Below, one piece after another: positions 44,957-56,569 of a stretch of DNA of 64,000 nt (position 1 is the first letter of the stretch; the number at the start of each line of letters is the position of its first letter). The notes beneath the pieces were generated by a model. It was not told the DNA's origin and searched no databases. It saw only the letters and a program-made list of their open reading frames with translations. Source of the stretch: Eublepharis macularius (lineage: Eukaryota; Chordata; Lepidosauria; Squamata; Eublepharidae). The position numbers and the translations under genes were made by a program. The DNA lies in contig NC_072800.1 of NCBI RefSeq assembly GCF_028583425.1, forward strand, positions 6,027,001-6,091,000, in the 5' to 3' direction.

Positions 44957-46380
44957 CCCTAGCTCCTCATGGCCCCTCCATTATCTCCTATCCAATCTTA
45001 GCACAACGGAAACAAATTCCAACAAATATAGATCCTGAATTTTCACAACTACCTCTGGTTTCAAATGGAACTGAACCAATAACTAGTTTCAATTTACAGA
45101 ATTGGTCCATCTGATTAAGAAGGGGGTGGCTAGTAAAATAATGAGATTTCTCAAGGGTAGGTTATCTGTGTTAGCCGTGGACTAATGTGATAACCCTGGG
45201 AAAAAAGTAAAATTTCAGAGAGATGTTCCAGTAAATCACATAGAGAACTCTAGCCTGGTTCAATTCAACCCTTGCTGTATCTTTTGGGAATCTTTCTTTC
45301 AATAAGCATATCATAACCTCCAAGCAAGCATCTGGTATTTAATAAAAAAGAGGAAATTAAAAACAAATTCATTATTTTAACATTTGATAATGAAATTCAA
45401 AGTTAAGCTAGTGTGGTGTTCTTAGACATAGCACTGACTATATAGGAATGGACTCCCAGGCTAAAGTAGCTACTGTATTTACTCCAGTACAAGACTAGAT
45501 TATTTTTCCAGGTATGCTGTCAGAAAAAGAGGGGGTTATCTTACATCCACATGCCGGTTACTATTATGCCCAGTAAAATTTCTTTTCATGGTGTTTTATT
45601 TGGGGAGGGAAGTCTACATTTAGGATCACCTTCCTTTTGAATAAAAACAGTATTATAGCCTGCTAAGTCCTTCATATGACAGCAGTGACAGATTGCACAC
45701 TGCTATAGCTGGGACCTCTTCCAAATGCTGCTTGGGAAAAGGTGCAGTTGTCATTGTGGATGCTGTTCTAACGGATTGCCACGAGGATATCACTTTAATA
45801 GACTATTTCAGTGAATGAAGCAGCGTTTACATCTCAAGTTACCTAACCCACTTTTCTGGGAGTAAACCTCATTGAGTAAACGTCAGTGGTATTCTGAGTA
45901 TAACTGCTTAGGATTGCACTGTACATTTCTCACTACAGGGAAGGAAATCGCACGAACTCATTTTCAGACAACGGCATTCAGTTTTCTTCACTTGACCAGT
46001 TTAGCAAAAACTAGAAAGAAAATCCACAAATATCCAATTAGGAAGGAAAAGACGCTGACAAACTTCAGCGCTCATTTCCTGCAAGTTTGCAGAACTACAA
46101 AATGTGCAGCAACAGAGATCACCTGCAGAGCTACTGAACAGGAGAGAAATGCATTCTAAACTGAATGCTGCTGGCGCATCCAGAACATAACGGAAGAGAA
46201 ACAGCCGTAAGGACTCAGAAGAAGTGTAAGGCTTACACAGGTGCCAGCACTACAGTGAAAAGCTCCCAACGCAGGAATGTGGAAAACCTGGAATTCTGCA
46301 ACAATGAGAACATAAATATTCACCTGCTCTCACAAAGGTTGACAAAAGAGCAGACGAGAATGGATGTGGTCAGGAAAAGC
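44957..46380. other. No gene seen
   Basis: Contains the old-repeat motif TGCTTAGGATTGCACTGT (about 45906) and otherwise nothing I can name. Confidence 0.35.
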
Positions 46381-46592
46381 GGAGGGACCGTAACTGGGTG
46401 GCAGCACCTGCCCAGCACACGGAAGGTCCCCGGTACAATCCCAGGCACCTCCCATTAGAGTAGTAAGTGACGGGAAAGACCCCTCCACTTGAGGACCTGC
46501 AGAACTGCTGCTGGACTAAGTAGACCATGACGCCTTTCATGGACCAGCAGTCTGCCCCAGCAGAAGGCAAGCTTCACGTATTCACATGTTCT
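46381..46592 (+). mobile_element. tRNA-headed SINE (GGCTCAGTGG family)
   Basis: Head GGAGGGACCGTAACTGGGTG with box-B-like GGTACAATCCC, and body ending GCTTCACGTATTCACATGTTC. Same family as 34830 and 55340. Confidence 0.6.
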
Positions 46593-47151
46593 GCTGACTT
46601 GCTTCCGGTCCTCCTGCACTTCCCCATCCATTCCCAGGCAATTAGAACAAACCTGTCTGCAGATATAATGGATGGACTTTTGGAGGCAGGGAGGAGAACA
46701 TCTTGCCAGCTGCACATCTGTGTGTGTGTGTGGGGGGGATTGGCCTCTTTTCTGTCTGCAGGAATAATGGCTGGCTGTGACCAGAGAGGTGCGAGCCAAA
46801 GGGCTGGGGCCCCCATGGCTAGCAGCCTATGTCTTCAAATGCACCCGCTGCTGAACCCATGATTACCCCAAGAAAATAACAGTTTTCTTATCTTATTGAC
46901 TTATCAATGTTGTGTTTATTTTTTTTACACTATTGTCAAGTGCTTTGGGAAGAAAAAGCAGCATATAAATGTTTAAATAATTAAACATTTCTGAAACAAA
47001 ACAGGCTAGGGAAGACTTTAAGTGGAGATGACGCGATATCCTTGCACAGGGGCATTGCATCTGTGTGCCCTTGTAGCTGCAGGTAGGGGGTCTGCGATCC
47101 AGCATTCGTACGCTAGTCAATGAGCCAGATTTATGCTGATCCGGTGCCCTG

Positions 47152-47640
47152 ACCTGGATAGCCCAGGTAAGCCTGATCTTGCCAGATCTCAGAAGCGAAA
47201 CAGCCTTGGTTTGTAATCAGTATATTATGGCATTGCTATTCCAGTTCCCAAGTTTCTCTTTAATTATTATCTCAACCTATTTCCCTCTGCAAATGATACA
47301 GAAGGACTATGTAGAGCTGTGGAAAAAATTGGAAGATCTTGAGTGGGTGGCTGAACATTATTACCCTGGAGTCTCAGTATGGCTTGCCGGTGATTTTAAT
47401 GCCTGTACTGGCCAAAATGGTGACATTCTTCTGGTCATGGGGGCAGTGAAAATGCTGGAGTTGTCGTCTTATCCTTACCTATTTAGAAGACGCTCTAAAG
47501 ACGATAATAAGGTGTTTGGATGGGAGACCTCCAAGGAAGACCAGGGTTGCAGAGGCAGGCAATGGCAAACCACCTCTGTTAGTCTCTTGCCATGAAAATC
47601 CCACCAGGGGTCTCCAGGAGTCAGCTATGACTTGAAGGCA
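47152..47640 (+). mobile_element. 5S rRNA-derived SINE split by a LINE fragment
   Basis: The 5S-like head (GCCTGATCTTGCCAGATCTC, AGAAGCGAAACAGCC) runs to about 47223. The head then resumes at about 47511 with GTTTGGATGGGAGACCTCC and goes on into the BovB-type tail (GGCAATGGCAAACCACCTCT, TTAGTCTCTTGCCATGAAAA). Confidence 0.82.
47224..47510 (+). mobile_element. LINE endonuclease fragment inside the 5S SINE
   Basis: This insert encodes part of an AP-type endonuclease: STYFPLQ, WVAEHYYPGVSVWLAGDFNA and YPYLFRRRSKDDN. It is truncated at both ends, unlike normal LINE insertions, which keep the 3' end. The style resembles the I/Vingi-like element at 8998-12465, but this is a different copy. Confidence 0.75.
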
Positions 47641-47799
47641 CTCTCTACCACATGCTGATCCACTAAGATCTGTCTATGCTGGTTCAAAATAGAGGATCCT
47701 GGATCAGATCTGGGAAGTTGGATACTAACAGGCTTGATTAATTTGGTTTAACCTGACAAATGCTGCCACAGGCTGGCTTTTATTCTCTTTCCAGGCATG

Positions 47800-48160
47800 G
47801 GAGAGGAGGAAAGACGGTCTCCCTCTGCCCGTGCCCTCAAGGGTCCCCATGCTCCCGGTTGGCTCCTTTCCCAGCCTCTCTGCCTGCTACCTCCTGGCCC
47901 CCACTGGCCTCGCCCCCCTCTCCTGCTACAGAGCTCAGTGGTGCTTTGAGCCACTCTGTGCCACTGCCCTCTCGCGCTCTGCTTCTCCATCTCTGCTGCT
48001 GCCGCCGCCTACTTTTCGCTGTGAGGCAAGGGCTGTGGATTCCATCCCATCCCGCCCCCCCCGCCCCCAACCTGAGCTGCAGAAGAGCCCTTCAAGCCAC
48101 CTCCGGCCACCTTTTAAAATGTTGCTCGTACGATGAACCTCACCCCCCTCCCCCGCTTCA
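47800..48160 (+). other. Pyrimidine- and GC-rich stretch
   Basis: Rich in CCC, CTCC and GCCGCC runs, about 1.5-2 kb before the FHOD3 island. I cannot say whether it is regulatory. Confidence 0.35.
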
Positions 48161-48167
48161 GTTTAGA

Positions 48168-48270
48168 TTCTTTGATTTGCCATTAGGGTTCTCTGGTTTG
48201 ACATTTGGATTCTTTGGTTTGATATTGGTTCCCTTGCTGTAGTTTGGTTCTGTTGGGCTTTGTTGGTTCA
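48168..48270 (+). repeat. Short minisatellite, about 20-bp unit
   Basis: About five imperfect units of the form GATTCTTTGGTTTGATATTG. Confidence 0.6.
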
Positions 48271-48659
48271 GCTTGCACTGGAGGTGGGACTTGCATTGGG
48301 ACCGGCTTCAGAAACCCAGACCTGGATTTCTGAATCAACGGATGGCCACCTGGGAAGGCCAAACTTTCAGCTGCATGCCGATCTTCCCGTACTTTGTGTG
48401 TGTGTTTGGTCTGATTTAACTAGAGACACTAGTGACTAACACGAATGAAAGGCTAGCATAACCAGTATCGGTTAGGGCCAGATCTTGGGAGAAGCCTCCC
48501 CAGCACAAGAAGGAGGGCCCCCTGAAGAAGGGAGCTGAGTCTGATCGCCAGGCACAGGCAGCGGCCCAAAGCGGCCCAGGATTCATGCCGAAGCTATCTA
48601 AATAACAGCGGAGGGCCTCAGGTTGAGAGGGGCCTCTAGACTTTTCATTCATTTTTATT

Positions 48660-48785
48660 TAATTATCTTTATATTTATTTAAATGATTTTAAGGTTGTTA
48701 TCTTCCCCGAGCCCGCTTGGGAGGGAAAGCCAGGGAGGGCGGAATACAAATATGATATAAATAATTAAATAAATAAAAATAGTCT
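48660..48785 (+). mobile_element. 3' tail of an L2-like retroposon
   Basis: CCCCGAGCCCGCTTGGGAGG, GGGCGGAATACAAATATG and an AAT-rich end match the tail type also seen at 11640-11735. Confidence 0.45.
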
Positions 48786-49425
48786 GCTTTCCCTAAGAAC
48801 AGGCTCAAAGCAGATCACAGCAGTAAATATGGTATAAAAGATAAAAAAAAACAGGAAGTATAACAAAATACAGCAGCATTTCTAAAAATTCCTAAATCAC
48901 AATGTTTTTGTAATGCGATGGGGCCTCTTAAATGGGACAGTTTCAGTCCTCGGCCCCTCTTATTTTGGGCCTGCTTCAGGGTTGCCATGTGCCACTGAGG
49001 ACGGGAGAATTCCCACCCCTGCCCTCTGTCCCCCACCCTCGATCCGGTGGGCATTGGAGGAAAATGAAGGGGTGGGAACGGCATCTTGCAAAGACATTTC
49101 TGGCTGCGTAATCAGAACTGATATCACCGCTTTTGGATGTAGAGCTTTGGCGAGGTCCTAACGCCCCCCGGGAAGCGGTGGCATCGCTTCTGGTTACACA
49201 GCTGGAAATAACATTGAGGGATCACAGGTCGCCCTTTGGTTTCGTGCCTGTTCCCTTGGGGGCTTCCTGCGGATCCTGCCTGTCGCCCCTGCTAGAACCA
49301 GGAGGCTGGCCCGGAGGGGCCCTTGGTCTGCTCCAGCAGCAGGGCTTCGGGGGCTCAGCTTGCTCCCAGCCTCTTGCCTGGGGGGTGGCCAGAAGCTTCA
49401 GCCAGGCCTGGGAGGACAGCCTGCG

Positions 49426-49587
49426 GTTGCCAATCTCCAGGAGGTTGCTGGAGATCTCCAGGCATCCTAACTGATCTCCAGGCTATAGAAAACGGCTGCT
49501 TTGTGTCATCGTACCCCGCTAAGGTCCCTGCCAAAGGCCCACCCCCGAAGCCCCCGGAATTTCCCGCTCTGGAACTGGCAACCGAGC
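49426..49587 (-). mobile_element. hAT-type MITE beside the CpG island
   Basis: GGTTGCCAATCTCCAGGAGG at one end and GGAACTGGCAACC at the other, with the family's AACGGCTGCTTTG centre. The last bases merge into the start of the FHOD3 CpG island. Confidence 0.7.
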
Positions 49588-50126
49588 CAGGGCGGCGGGC
49601 ATGCGAGGCCAGCCTCTCTCCGCGGCGCTCCTGTCCGGCTTTGTCTCTCGATGCGCCGGCCGGCCGGCATCTCTGGCCCGGGCCTCCACCTCCCCGCTCG
49701 CGCCCGCTGGAGGTCGCCGCCCGCCCGCTGCCCGAAAGCGCCGGGCCCGGCGCGGGCCAGCAGGTTTCCCAGCAGCCGCCTCTCCCCCCCCCCCCCTCCG
49801 CCTTTTCCGTCCGCGCGGCGAAGCGAGGCGAAGCGAGCGGCGGCGGAGCATGGGGGAGCCGTCGTGGCCGCCGCGCGGCTCGTCCTCGGCGCCGTGACTC
49901 GGCCCGCCGGCCTGCGCCTCGCCTCTGCCTCCTGCTCCGGCCCGGCGCCGGGCTCAGCGGCTCCGGGCAGGGGCGAAGGGGGCGCCCGCGCCGCCTGGCT
50001 CCTTCCCGCCGCCGCCGCGCAGCCGCTGCCGGGCGCCCTCCCCGCGCAACGCCCCGGGCTCGCCCGGCTCGCCGGAGGCGCCCTCCTCCTCCTCCTCCGC
50101 CGCCGCCCGCCGCCGCGCGCCCGTGC

Positions 50127-50294
50127 ATGGCTGCGCCATGGCCACCGCGACGCTGGCTTGCCGGGTGCAGCTGCTGGACGACACCGACCCCTTCAACAGC
50201 ACCAACTTCCCCGAGCCCACCCGGCCCCCCGTCTACACCTTCCGCCAGGACATCCCCCTGGCCACGCAGCTGGCCGGCGTGCACCGCCTGCTGA
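50127..50294 (+). other. Overlapping upstream ORF at the FHOD3 start
   Basis: An ATG at 50127, 11 nt before the FHOD3 ATG, opens a different frame of 55 codons ending at 50294. It has T at -3 and G at +4, weaker than the main start. It would compete with FHOD3 translation if the transcript includes it. Confidence 0.6.
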
Positions 50295-50308
50295 AAGCCC
50301 CGCAGAAG
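50138..50308 (+). CDS. FHOD3: FHOD3 coding exon 1 (formin, N-terminal 57 residues)
   Basis: This exon encodes the start of FHOD3, a diaphanous-related formin that nucleates and elongates actin filaments and is needed for sarcomere organisation in heart muscle. The 57 residues include ACRVQLLDDTDPFNSTNFPE and end in AGVHRLLKAPQK. This closely follows the human FHOD3 N-terminus, while FHOD1 differs here (YLEDTDPFACANFPE). The region starts the GTPase-binding and FH3-type regulatory part. The ATG at 50138 is chosen because it gives MATATLACRV, two residues longer than human MATLACRV, and has a strong GCCATGG context. The exon ends in phase 0 at AAG followed by GTAGGA, where the human exon also ends. 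All other exons lie beyond the window. Confidence 0.93.
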
Positions 50309-50314
50309 GTAGGA
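50309..50314 (+). promoter_or_regulatory. FHOD3: FHOD3 intron 1 splice donor
   Basis: AAG|GTAGGA is a good 5' splice site, directly after codon 57. The matching acceptor is not in the window. Confidence 0.85.
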
Positions 50315-53200
50315 GGCCGCGGGGGGCGGGCGGGCGACGCAGAAGCCGCTCCCGGGGACCGGCGCGCAGGTACAAAGCCTGCAAAGACGAGGCTTTGTAC
50401 CTTCGCGTCCGGCGTTGCTGCTTCGAAGGCGCGCACGAGGCTTTGCGGCATCGCCGGGCGAGCGAGGGCTCTGCACGCGAGGAGCTCCCAATCCCCTCGC
50501 TGGCGGGCGCGGGCGCCTGGGGAGGGGGACGGGGGCGCGATGCTCCGGGGGGGGGGCGGCTCGCTCGCCCGCCCGCCCGCCCGCCCTTCCGAGCGGCCAG
50601 TGCAAGCGCTTGGCGGGAGACAAAAGAAAGCGCCGCTGCAAACGGAGCCCAGTTAATGTGATGGAATTCGAGGCCGGACGGTGCGGGGTGAAGGGAATGC
50701 GGGGCGACTCTAAAGCCCTGTCACAGCCAGTGCAGAGCCGCGGCATGGCCCAGAACGGGAGGCCGGTCGCCTTCCTGGCTCACTCGAAGCTGCCCTAAAG
50801 CTGCCCTTGTTTCGAAACTGGGTGCTCCTGACAGATCCAGCAGGCCCCGCTCTGTCTTCTGACTGTGTTTGGTGTCATAGTGAATACTGGGACTCCCCAT
50901 CTGCAGTTGCCCCCTCTTTGGATGGAGCCTTGTCCAGGATTTCCTAGCCTTGTGCCTCTCTACACCCAGGCTTTGAAATGCTCGACATTTTGATCCCCTC
51001 GGGGTGAAACACGTGGCGGACATGAACAGCCTTAAGAGGGGCGACAACTCCGGCGGCAAAATGTAATGCGAGTGATGGGTTGTCAGGACATATTACGAAA
51101 TTCTGATTTCAAAAATGTTCTTAAGTATAGTGTGTAGATGGCCTGTGTGTAATGTGCAGTGTTGTGTGTGCTGAAATACTGTTGTGTGCAGTCATAACAT
51201 TCTGCACATTGCATGTTGCTTCTTCCATGGAAGTGCTTTTTGGTCATGGCTGATGTGGCTTTTCTTTTCCTTTGCTGGCTTGGTTTGCTTCATGTGAAAC
51301 TCATGCCCCTGTCCAATAATGGAACGTGTGTGTACAAATTGCTGGAGTGTTACCTGTATATCCATGTGGGAAGAGAACATGCACTTCCAGTATGCAGCAG
51401 CACTGGTGCTATAATAGGACCAGTCTGAAATTTGTACCCCTGATGTTCTCAAGGTGCTAACTGGGAAGCTCTTTATCGGGCACTTCCACCCTATGGACGT
51501 TTGCAGAGGACTACGTCCGCAGAGTTCTGTGGGAATACATTCCTTTGAAGTGCATGCAGAATCCAAGCCTTAGTAAATCATTTAGTATTGTATATTTCTA
51601 TTTTGGGTTGTGGAAGGGGACGGGGTCCTATTTCACTCTTCCCAGGTGGAAACTGTGAAAACCAGTTTGGGTTCTGTGTTTTGTGCCTGGCTGTTGCCAG
51701 GAAGCACGTTTGCTGTCTGGAGAGGAGAAGATGGTACTGGCAGAACTTTTCAGAACTTTTGTGTAAAAACTGTGTGCTGAGCCTGTCTTTTCTAGTTCGG
51801 TGCTAACTCAGCAGTTGCTATAGTGATCAGGGAGAGCCCATCAGGAGGAGATTTTTTGCGTAAGGCGAATGAGGTTACTGTTCAATAGCACTCATAGCTA
51901 TTGCCAGAAATGTTCGCTTGGGCATTTGTGCCAAGGGAGTATACAGACTTTCAAAAGTATACAGGGAAGGGAGGTCGTCTTTGTCCAGCATCAGAGATAC
52001 TTGTGTTGTCTCCAGTTTCTCTCAATCTTGAATAGAAACCCAGAAAGTTCTTAATGCTTTTTTTGTTGTTGATAAAGTTGGTTTTTCTGTGGTCTTTTTT
52101 TAACAAACACAAAGCCCCCCCCCCCCCCTCCCATAAGATACCATAGATATTTTGGAGCTTGTGGACTTTGGAGTAAACAGCCCGCTGACACGCTGGTGCA
52201 TGCTGAGGATTTTCTTCCTGTTGAATAACCCCTTCAGAGAAGCAGGGTCTGCGAGGACTGAGTAGCCCGGCTCTTGGCAGGGACCTGGTTGGGGTGCCTT
52301 GCAGTTGGCCTCTCTGCAGGCAAATGTCCCCTTGTGAATAATCACTTTTGCTGAGCTCTCTGAGATTCTTTTCTCTTCCAGAACAGATTCTCTTCCTCCT
52401 GCAGAGTCACTGTGATTGTGGATGATCCTGAAAGTTTTAAAGCAAACCCACCCCAGAGTGGGTGGGATTCTCTTGCCTTTGGAGTATCTTCCGCTCTTGG
52501 GGAGAGATACCTGTGCAAAATCAGGCTTGATGGCGGAGGAGGAGGGGCAGGGGACACGTTGAAGCCAAGGAAGGTGCGGTTGCATGAGCTGTCAGTTGTG
52601 CTGAGGCTTTGATAAAAATAGCAATTAAGTCCTCTGTCCTTGGAACAATTGATATCCTTGCAAAGAGGTACAGACATGAGCCATAATCATTATGAAGCTG
52701 GTGTAGGTTTTGTGTGTGCATTCAGTCTCCAGTGATAAATACAGCTTTCTGCTTCTGGATTCCCAAGCTTAAACTGCTTTTTGATAGGGATTTATATAGT
52801 TATCACAGATGTGTGCGATATCCCATAGAGTGACACAACAAAAGTCATTGTTACAGTAAGAACCTGTCTTCTCAGATGTAGGTTTAAGTGGCCTTCACAT
52901 CATTGGTGGTCCAGAGGTGGGATTTTTCCACAGATCTATTTGCATCGAAAGCCACATTTTTAATCCTTTGATAGGTTAGCCTGTACCAGATTATAATGTA
53001 ACACAAGGAGAGATTTTCCAGCACAGGTGAACTGTGGGACATTCTTGTGGCTTTCTGTTCAGCCTCTCTCTGGTTAAACATTGACAAAGACTCCTTTTTA
53101 CCAATGGTAAATATATTATATTAATATATTCTGGAATAACTGTCCTGTTTGGTTTCTGTTTTGATATATTGACTATAAAAGCTACCTTTTAAAAAGTCTG
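50315..53200 (+). other. FHOD3 intron 1, first part; no other gene seen
   Basis: GC-rich until about 50760, then ordinary AT-richer intron. A C-run lies at 52116-52130. No exon or RNA gene recognised. Confidence 0.6.
50363..50407 (+). other. Strong hairpin just inside FHOD3 intron 1
   Basis: CGCGCAGGTACAAAGCCT (50363-50380) and AGGCTTTGTACCTTCGCG (50390-50407) pair over 18 positions with one mismatch around a 9-nt loop. It starts 54 nt after the splice donor. Confidence 0.75.
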
Positions 53201-53204
53201 CTTT

Positions 53205-53415
53205 CAGAATGGCAAGATTCATGTCCAGGAGCACCTTAAAGACCAACAAGATTTCCAGGGAATGAGCTTTCGAGAGTCAAATATCTCAAAACTGTCTGAC
53301 AGAAGGAGTTTAGTTCTTGAAATCTGGCTGGTCTTTAAAGTAGTACCGGATTTGAATCTTGCTTTTCTTCTACAGACTAATGTGGCTACCCACCTGAAAC
53401 GGATCTCAGAGTGGA
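53205..53415 (-). mobile_element. Dispersed repeat of unknown class (GCTTTCGAGAGTC family), copy 1
   Basis: CACCTTAAAGACCAACAAGA, TGAGCTTTCGAGAGTC and AATGTGGCTACCCACCTGAA recur at 56570-56945 and, more diverged, at 61035-61190. The family is common in reptiles, but I cannot name its class. Confidence 0.6.
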
Positions 53416-53419
53416 ACTG

Positions 53420-55339
53420 GTTTTGCTTATTCTGGAGCACATAGTTAGCAAACACATTTGGAAACATTTTCATGCTGGGTGAGCGGTTATGAAGTTAAGT
53501 GGTCACTTGGCACTGGTGCATTTCTGCTTCTGCACTGTCACGCACACGCGCACGAGTGCCAGAGCACACCTCCCCATGCCAAGGCTGATTCTCTTCTAGA
53601 GATCTGTGAAAAGAGGCGGAGACCTGAAGAATTTATGTATATTTGTCTGCACATTAATGATGAACGGCACTCTCAAATCATGCCCAAACACAACTTTATT
53701 TTGAGGCAGTTTTATTTAATTATTTAGAGGGCTAACCAGAGAACTGCTTGTGGTGACTCTCCGAATTAAAAAAAAACAAAAAAGCAATTGAAGTTAAAGT
53801 TAAAACTACCAATCCAGATCAAGATAACCAAGCACTAAATCGCTTCAGCCCAGGAGCCCAACACAAACAGAGCAGCATAAAAACAAGCTAGAATAATCAA
53901 AGTGGAATGTGGATCATCAAATCTCTAGGAAGGTAATAAAATAGAGTGAAAACCATAGTGAACACCTCCCCCCCCTCCCCCCCGGGCAAGCAAGCATGTT
54001 TTTAACTTGGCCTCTGAATGCCAACAAATTAGGCACCAGATAGAGACCGGGGAGGGGGGGACCACTAAAAAGGCCCTGTCTCGGTTTGTCACCCACCTGA
54101 TCTCCATGGGCAGGAGAAGGCAGGAGTATGGCTTGAGATGAGCTTCTCAGCTGGTGAGCAGGAAAGTATGGGAGGAGGTGGTCCTACAGGTCCAGGCTGT
54201 TTAAGATCTCCAAGGTAAGTACTACTACTGGCACTTTGATCTGTGCTTGGAAGTATGCCTTTTTTTTAACTAGGTAGGGCATATCTGCACTATACACTTA
54301 GCTTTGCACCACCTTAACTAAAGCCCTTTTCAAAAAGGAGTGTGATTATTCCAAGCAGAAAAACATAATGTGGTGGTGTTTACCTCAGTTGTAATTTCAG
54401 GAAAAGTCCAGGCCCCACCTGGAGGTTGGCAAGCCTGTGCTAGGCTAAGAACGTATGCCTGGCCGAAGCTCACCGAGTGAGCTTTGACAATAGTGTGGGC
54501 TTCAAGCCTGGGTCTCCCAGCTCCTAATCTGAAACTCTAACTAATACATGATACTGGCTTCATGGGAGTGGCTGCTGTTGAACAGTGGCAAGTAACCAGG
54601 CTTGAGTAAGTCATGCAAATTGCATGGTAGTAAGTGCTCAGTAGTTGTTGCTGAGCCTGGCCTCTCTCAAAAGCTAAAACAGCCCCTCAAAGGGCCCTGT
54701 CCCCTCCCCCAGTCTTTTACTGACAGAAACCAAGGCTTGAAGGCTGGCAGTACTATGTGGTTGCCTAGAAACTGCAACTGAGAACATTTATTTCTTAAAA
54801 CCACAGGTCTCCTTTTTGATTTTTTTTGGCGGGAGGGGGACCTCAAAGCATGTTATTTTTAGATTTCAGATTTTTCTGCAAACCTGGGACATTTTTCAAG
54901 TTTGTAAAAATACCTGTTTTTGTCTTTTTTCATGGCTCTGCCTCTGGGTGAAAGTATCCCCAGATTTGGCCATATTGAGAATTAGATACAATGATGATTA
55001 TATATTGCTAGCCCCATCAGTACCCACACTTCCATGAAATGAAGGAATGACCTTCAAACAGATTTCAGGCTCTCGTGCCAACATGGCCATTGAAGGATGT
55101 GCTTGCGGAGAGCAAGAGAAAACAAGGTGTGCAATGTTAAAGCTGCCTGGAGGCAAGGAGCAGTAGAATGAAATAATCGAAGGTTTGCCAAGCCACTCAC
55201 TTCTGTTCCCTAAAGGAAAGGAAGAACCAACTCCCCCAAGGGACAGCTGAGATCACGGTAGTGAACCGGGTTGCAAAACATTTCAGTGTCTGAATGTTAG
55301 AAACATACAACACACAACGCTTTTCTAGTATCTCTGTCT
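53420..55339 (+). other. FHOD3 intron 1; no gene seen
   Basis: Contains a worn end of the hAT MITE family at about 54392-54435 (CCACCTGGAGGTTGGCAAGCC) and simple A-rich sequence. Nothing else recognised. Confidence 0.45.
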
Positions 55340-55505
55340 AGTAGGAGGGGCCATGACTCAGTGGTTGAGCAGCTGCTTGGCCTGCCAGGTTCCTTCCCTG
55401 GCATCTCTAGTCGAAAGGAGCAGCCAGCAAGTGGTATGAAAGACCTCTGCCTGAGACCCCAGGGAGCTGCTACTCGTCAGAGTAGACAAGACTGACTTTG
55501 GGTGT
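55340..55505 (+). mobile_element. tRNA-headed SINE (GGCTCAGTGG family)
   Basis: GGGGCCATGACTCAGTGGTT head, GTTCCTTCCCTGGCATCTC, then AAAGACCTCTGCCTGAGACC and GAGTAGACAAGACTGACTTT. The best preserved copy in the window. Confidence 0.7.
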
Positions 55506-56569
55506 TTCCGCACAGCCCGTGGTTCCTGCCATTTCCCCTGCTTTAGGTCTGTGTTTTGCATGGTTGCCCCAACAACTCATCCTCCACATGCGGTATCCAC
55601 AAGTGCTTACCTTTGGTTGTGAGGTCACAGGAAAACCTCCAAACTGTTAAAAAAACGGTTTTGGTGAGGAGGTCGGGCACTTTGGTCATCATAAACTAAA
55701 AGGGCCCACCCTCCTCCTAATTTTTTTTTTTTACTTTGAACATGCACAATTGCATGCAGCTAGTGTTGCAAGCAGATTTCTGTGGCTGAATGGAGATGTT
55801 AAGAAGGAAGGCCAAGAACTTCGGGGAAAGAACTAGGTGGAGATTGAGAGGAGTTTCTTCGGAAACGTTTCAAATTCATATGCCAGAAAATGCAAAAAAA
55901 CCCAAAAAACAAAACCGTGAGAAACCCGCACCAAAAGAAAACATCGGGACAAGTGCAGTCCCGGTAAGGATGCAGAAAACCTGGTAAAAAACCAATATGC
56001 ACACGTTTGGGAAACGATAATATGTGCATGCTTGGGGAAGAGCCGCCACAGTTCTGAGAGTGAACCGTACCTCTACGGACGTGTGGTAAACAGCCTTTGA
56101 TGGACTCAGGCGGCGATTCAGTGCCAGGCAGCGTTATATATTCACAGTCCTCATAAGAGTTTTGTGAGGAAGGTCATCAGTCCCTCTCTTCTTTTATGAA
56201 CACAGAACTTTGGCTAAGAGGCCGCTGGCTCCTCAGAGCAAATCCAGGCCGCCGTTGCCTTAGGAGGGCAGGGGGGCAAGGCTGGTGGTGGGGAGAACGA
56301 AGCACGGGCCGCTCTTAGCCAGAAGGTCGAGGGTTCTCGTATTTTTGTAATCGGTTGCAAGACACCTTGGTAACTGCTCAAATGGCAATCAAATAAACAA
56401 ATCATTGCAAATGGTAGCATAACTGCTGGGATGGGGTTAGAGGAATAAGCACACCTCCTCTAGTTCCGCAGTCTGGGATGGGCAGCCAGAACTGGAAGTT
56501 TAGGGAGCCTCTGATAAGTTGCTAGTTTGTCTCTAACAACACTTAGTCCTCCCATTGTCTAGTTAAATA

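Larger units (their letters stand above)
49580..50760 (+). promoter_or_regulatory. FHOD3: CpG island at the 5' end of FHOD3
   Basis: An abrupt rise in G+C and CpG density from about 49580 to about 50760 covers the coding start and the first part of intron 1. GC-box-like GGGGCGGGC occurs at about 50320. I see no TATA box, as expected for a CpG-island promoter. The transcription start cannot be placed from sequence alone; the 5' UTR probably lies within 49.6-50.14 kb. Confidence 0.8.

Noticed and set aside
47760-48242. 160-codon frame in the pyrimidine-rich stretch before FHOD3
   Set aside because: Low-complexity Pro/Ser/Leu translation with no motif; explained by base composition.
49355-50746. 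Very long open frames on both strands in the CpG island (for example 463 codons on the minus strand)
   Set aside because: High G+C removes stop codons by composition. The products are low-complexity Ala/Arg/Pro/Gly, and only the short FHOD3 exon frame shows family similarity.
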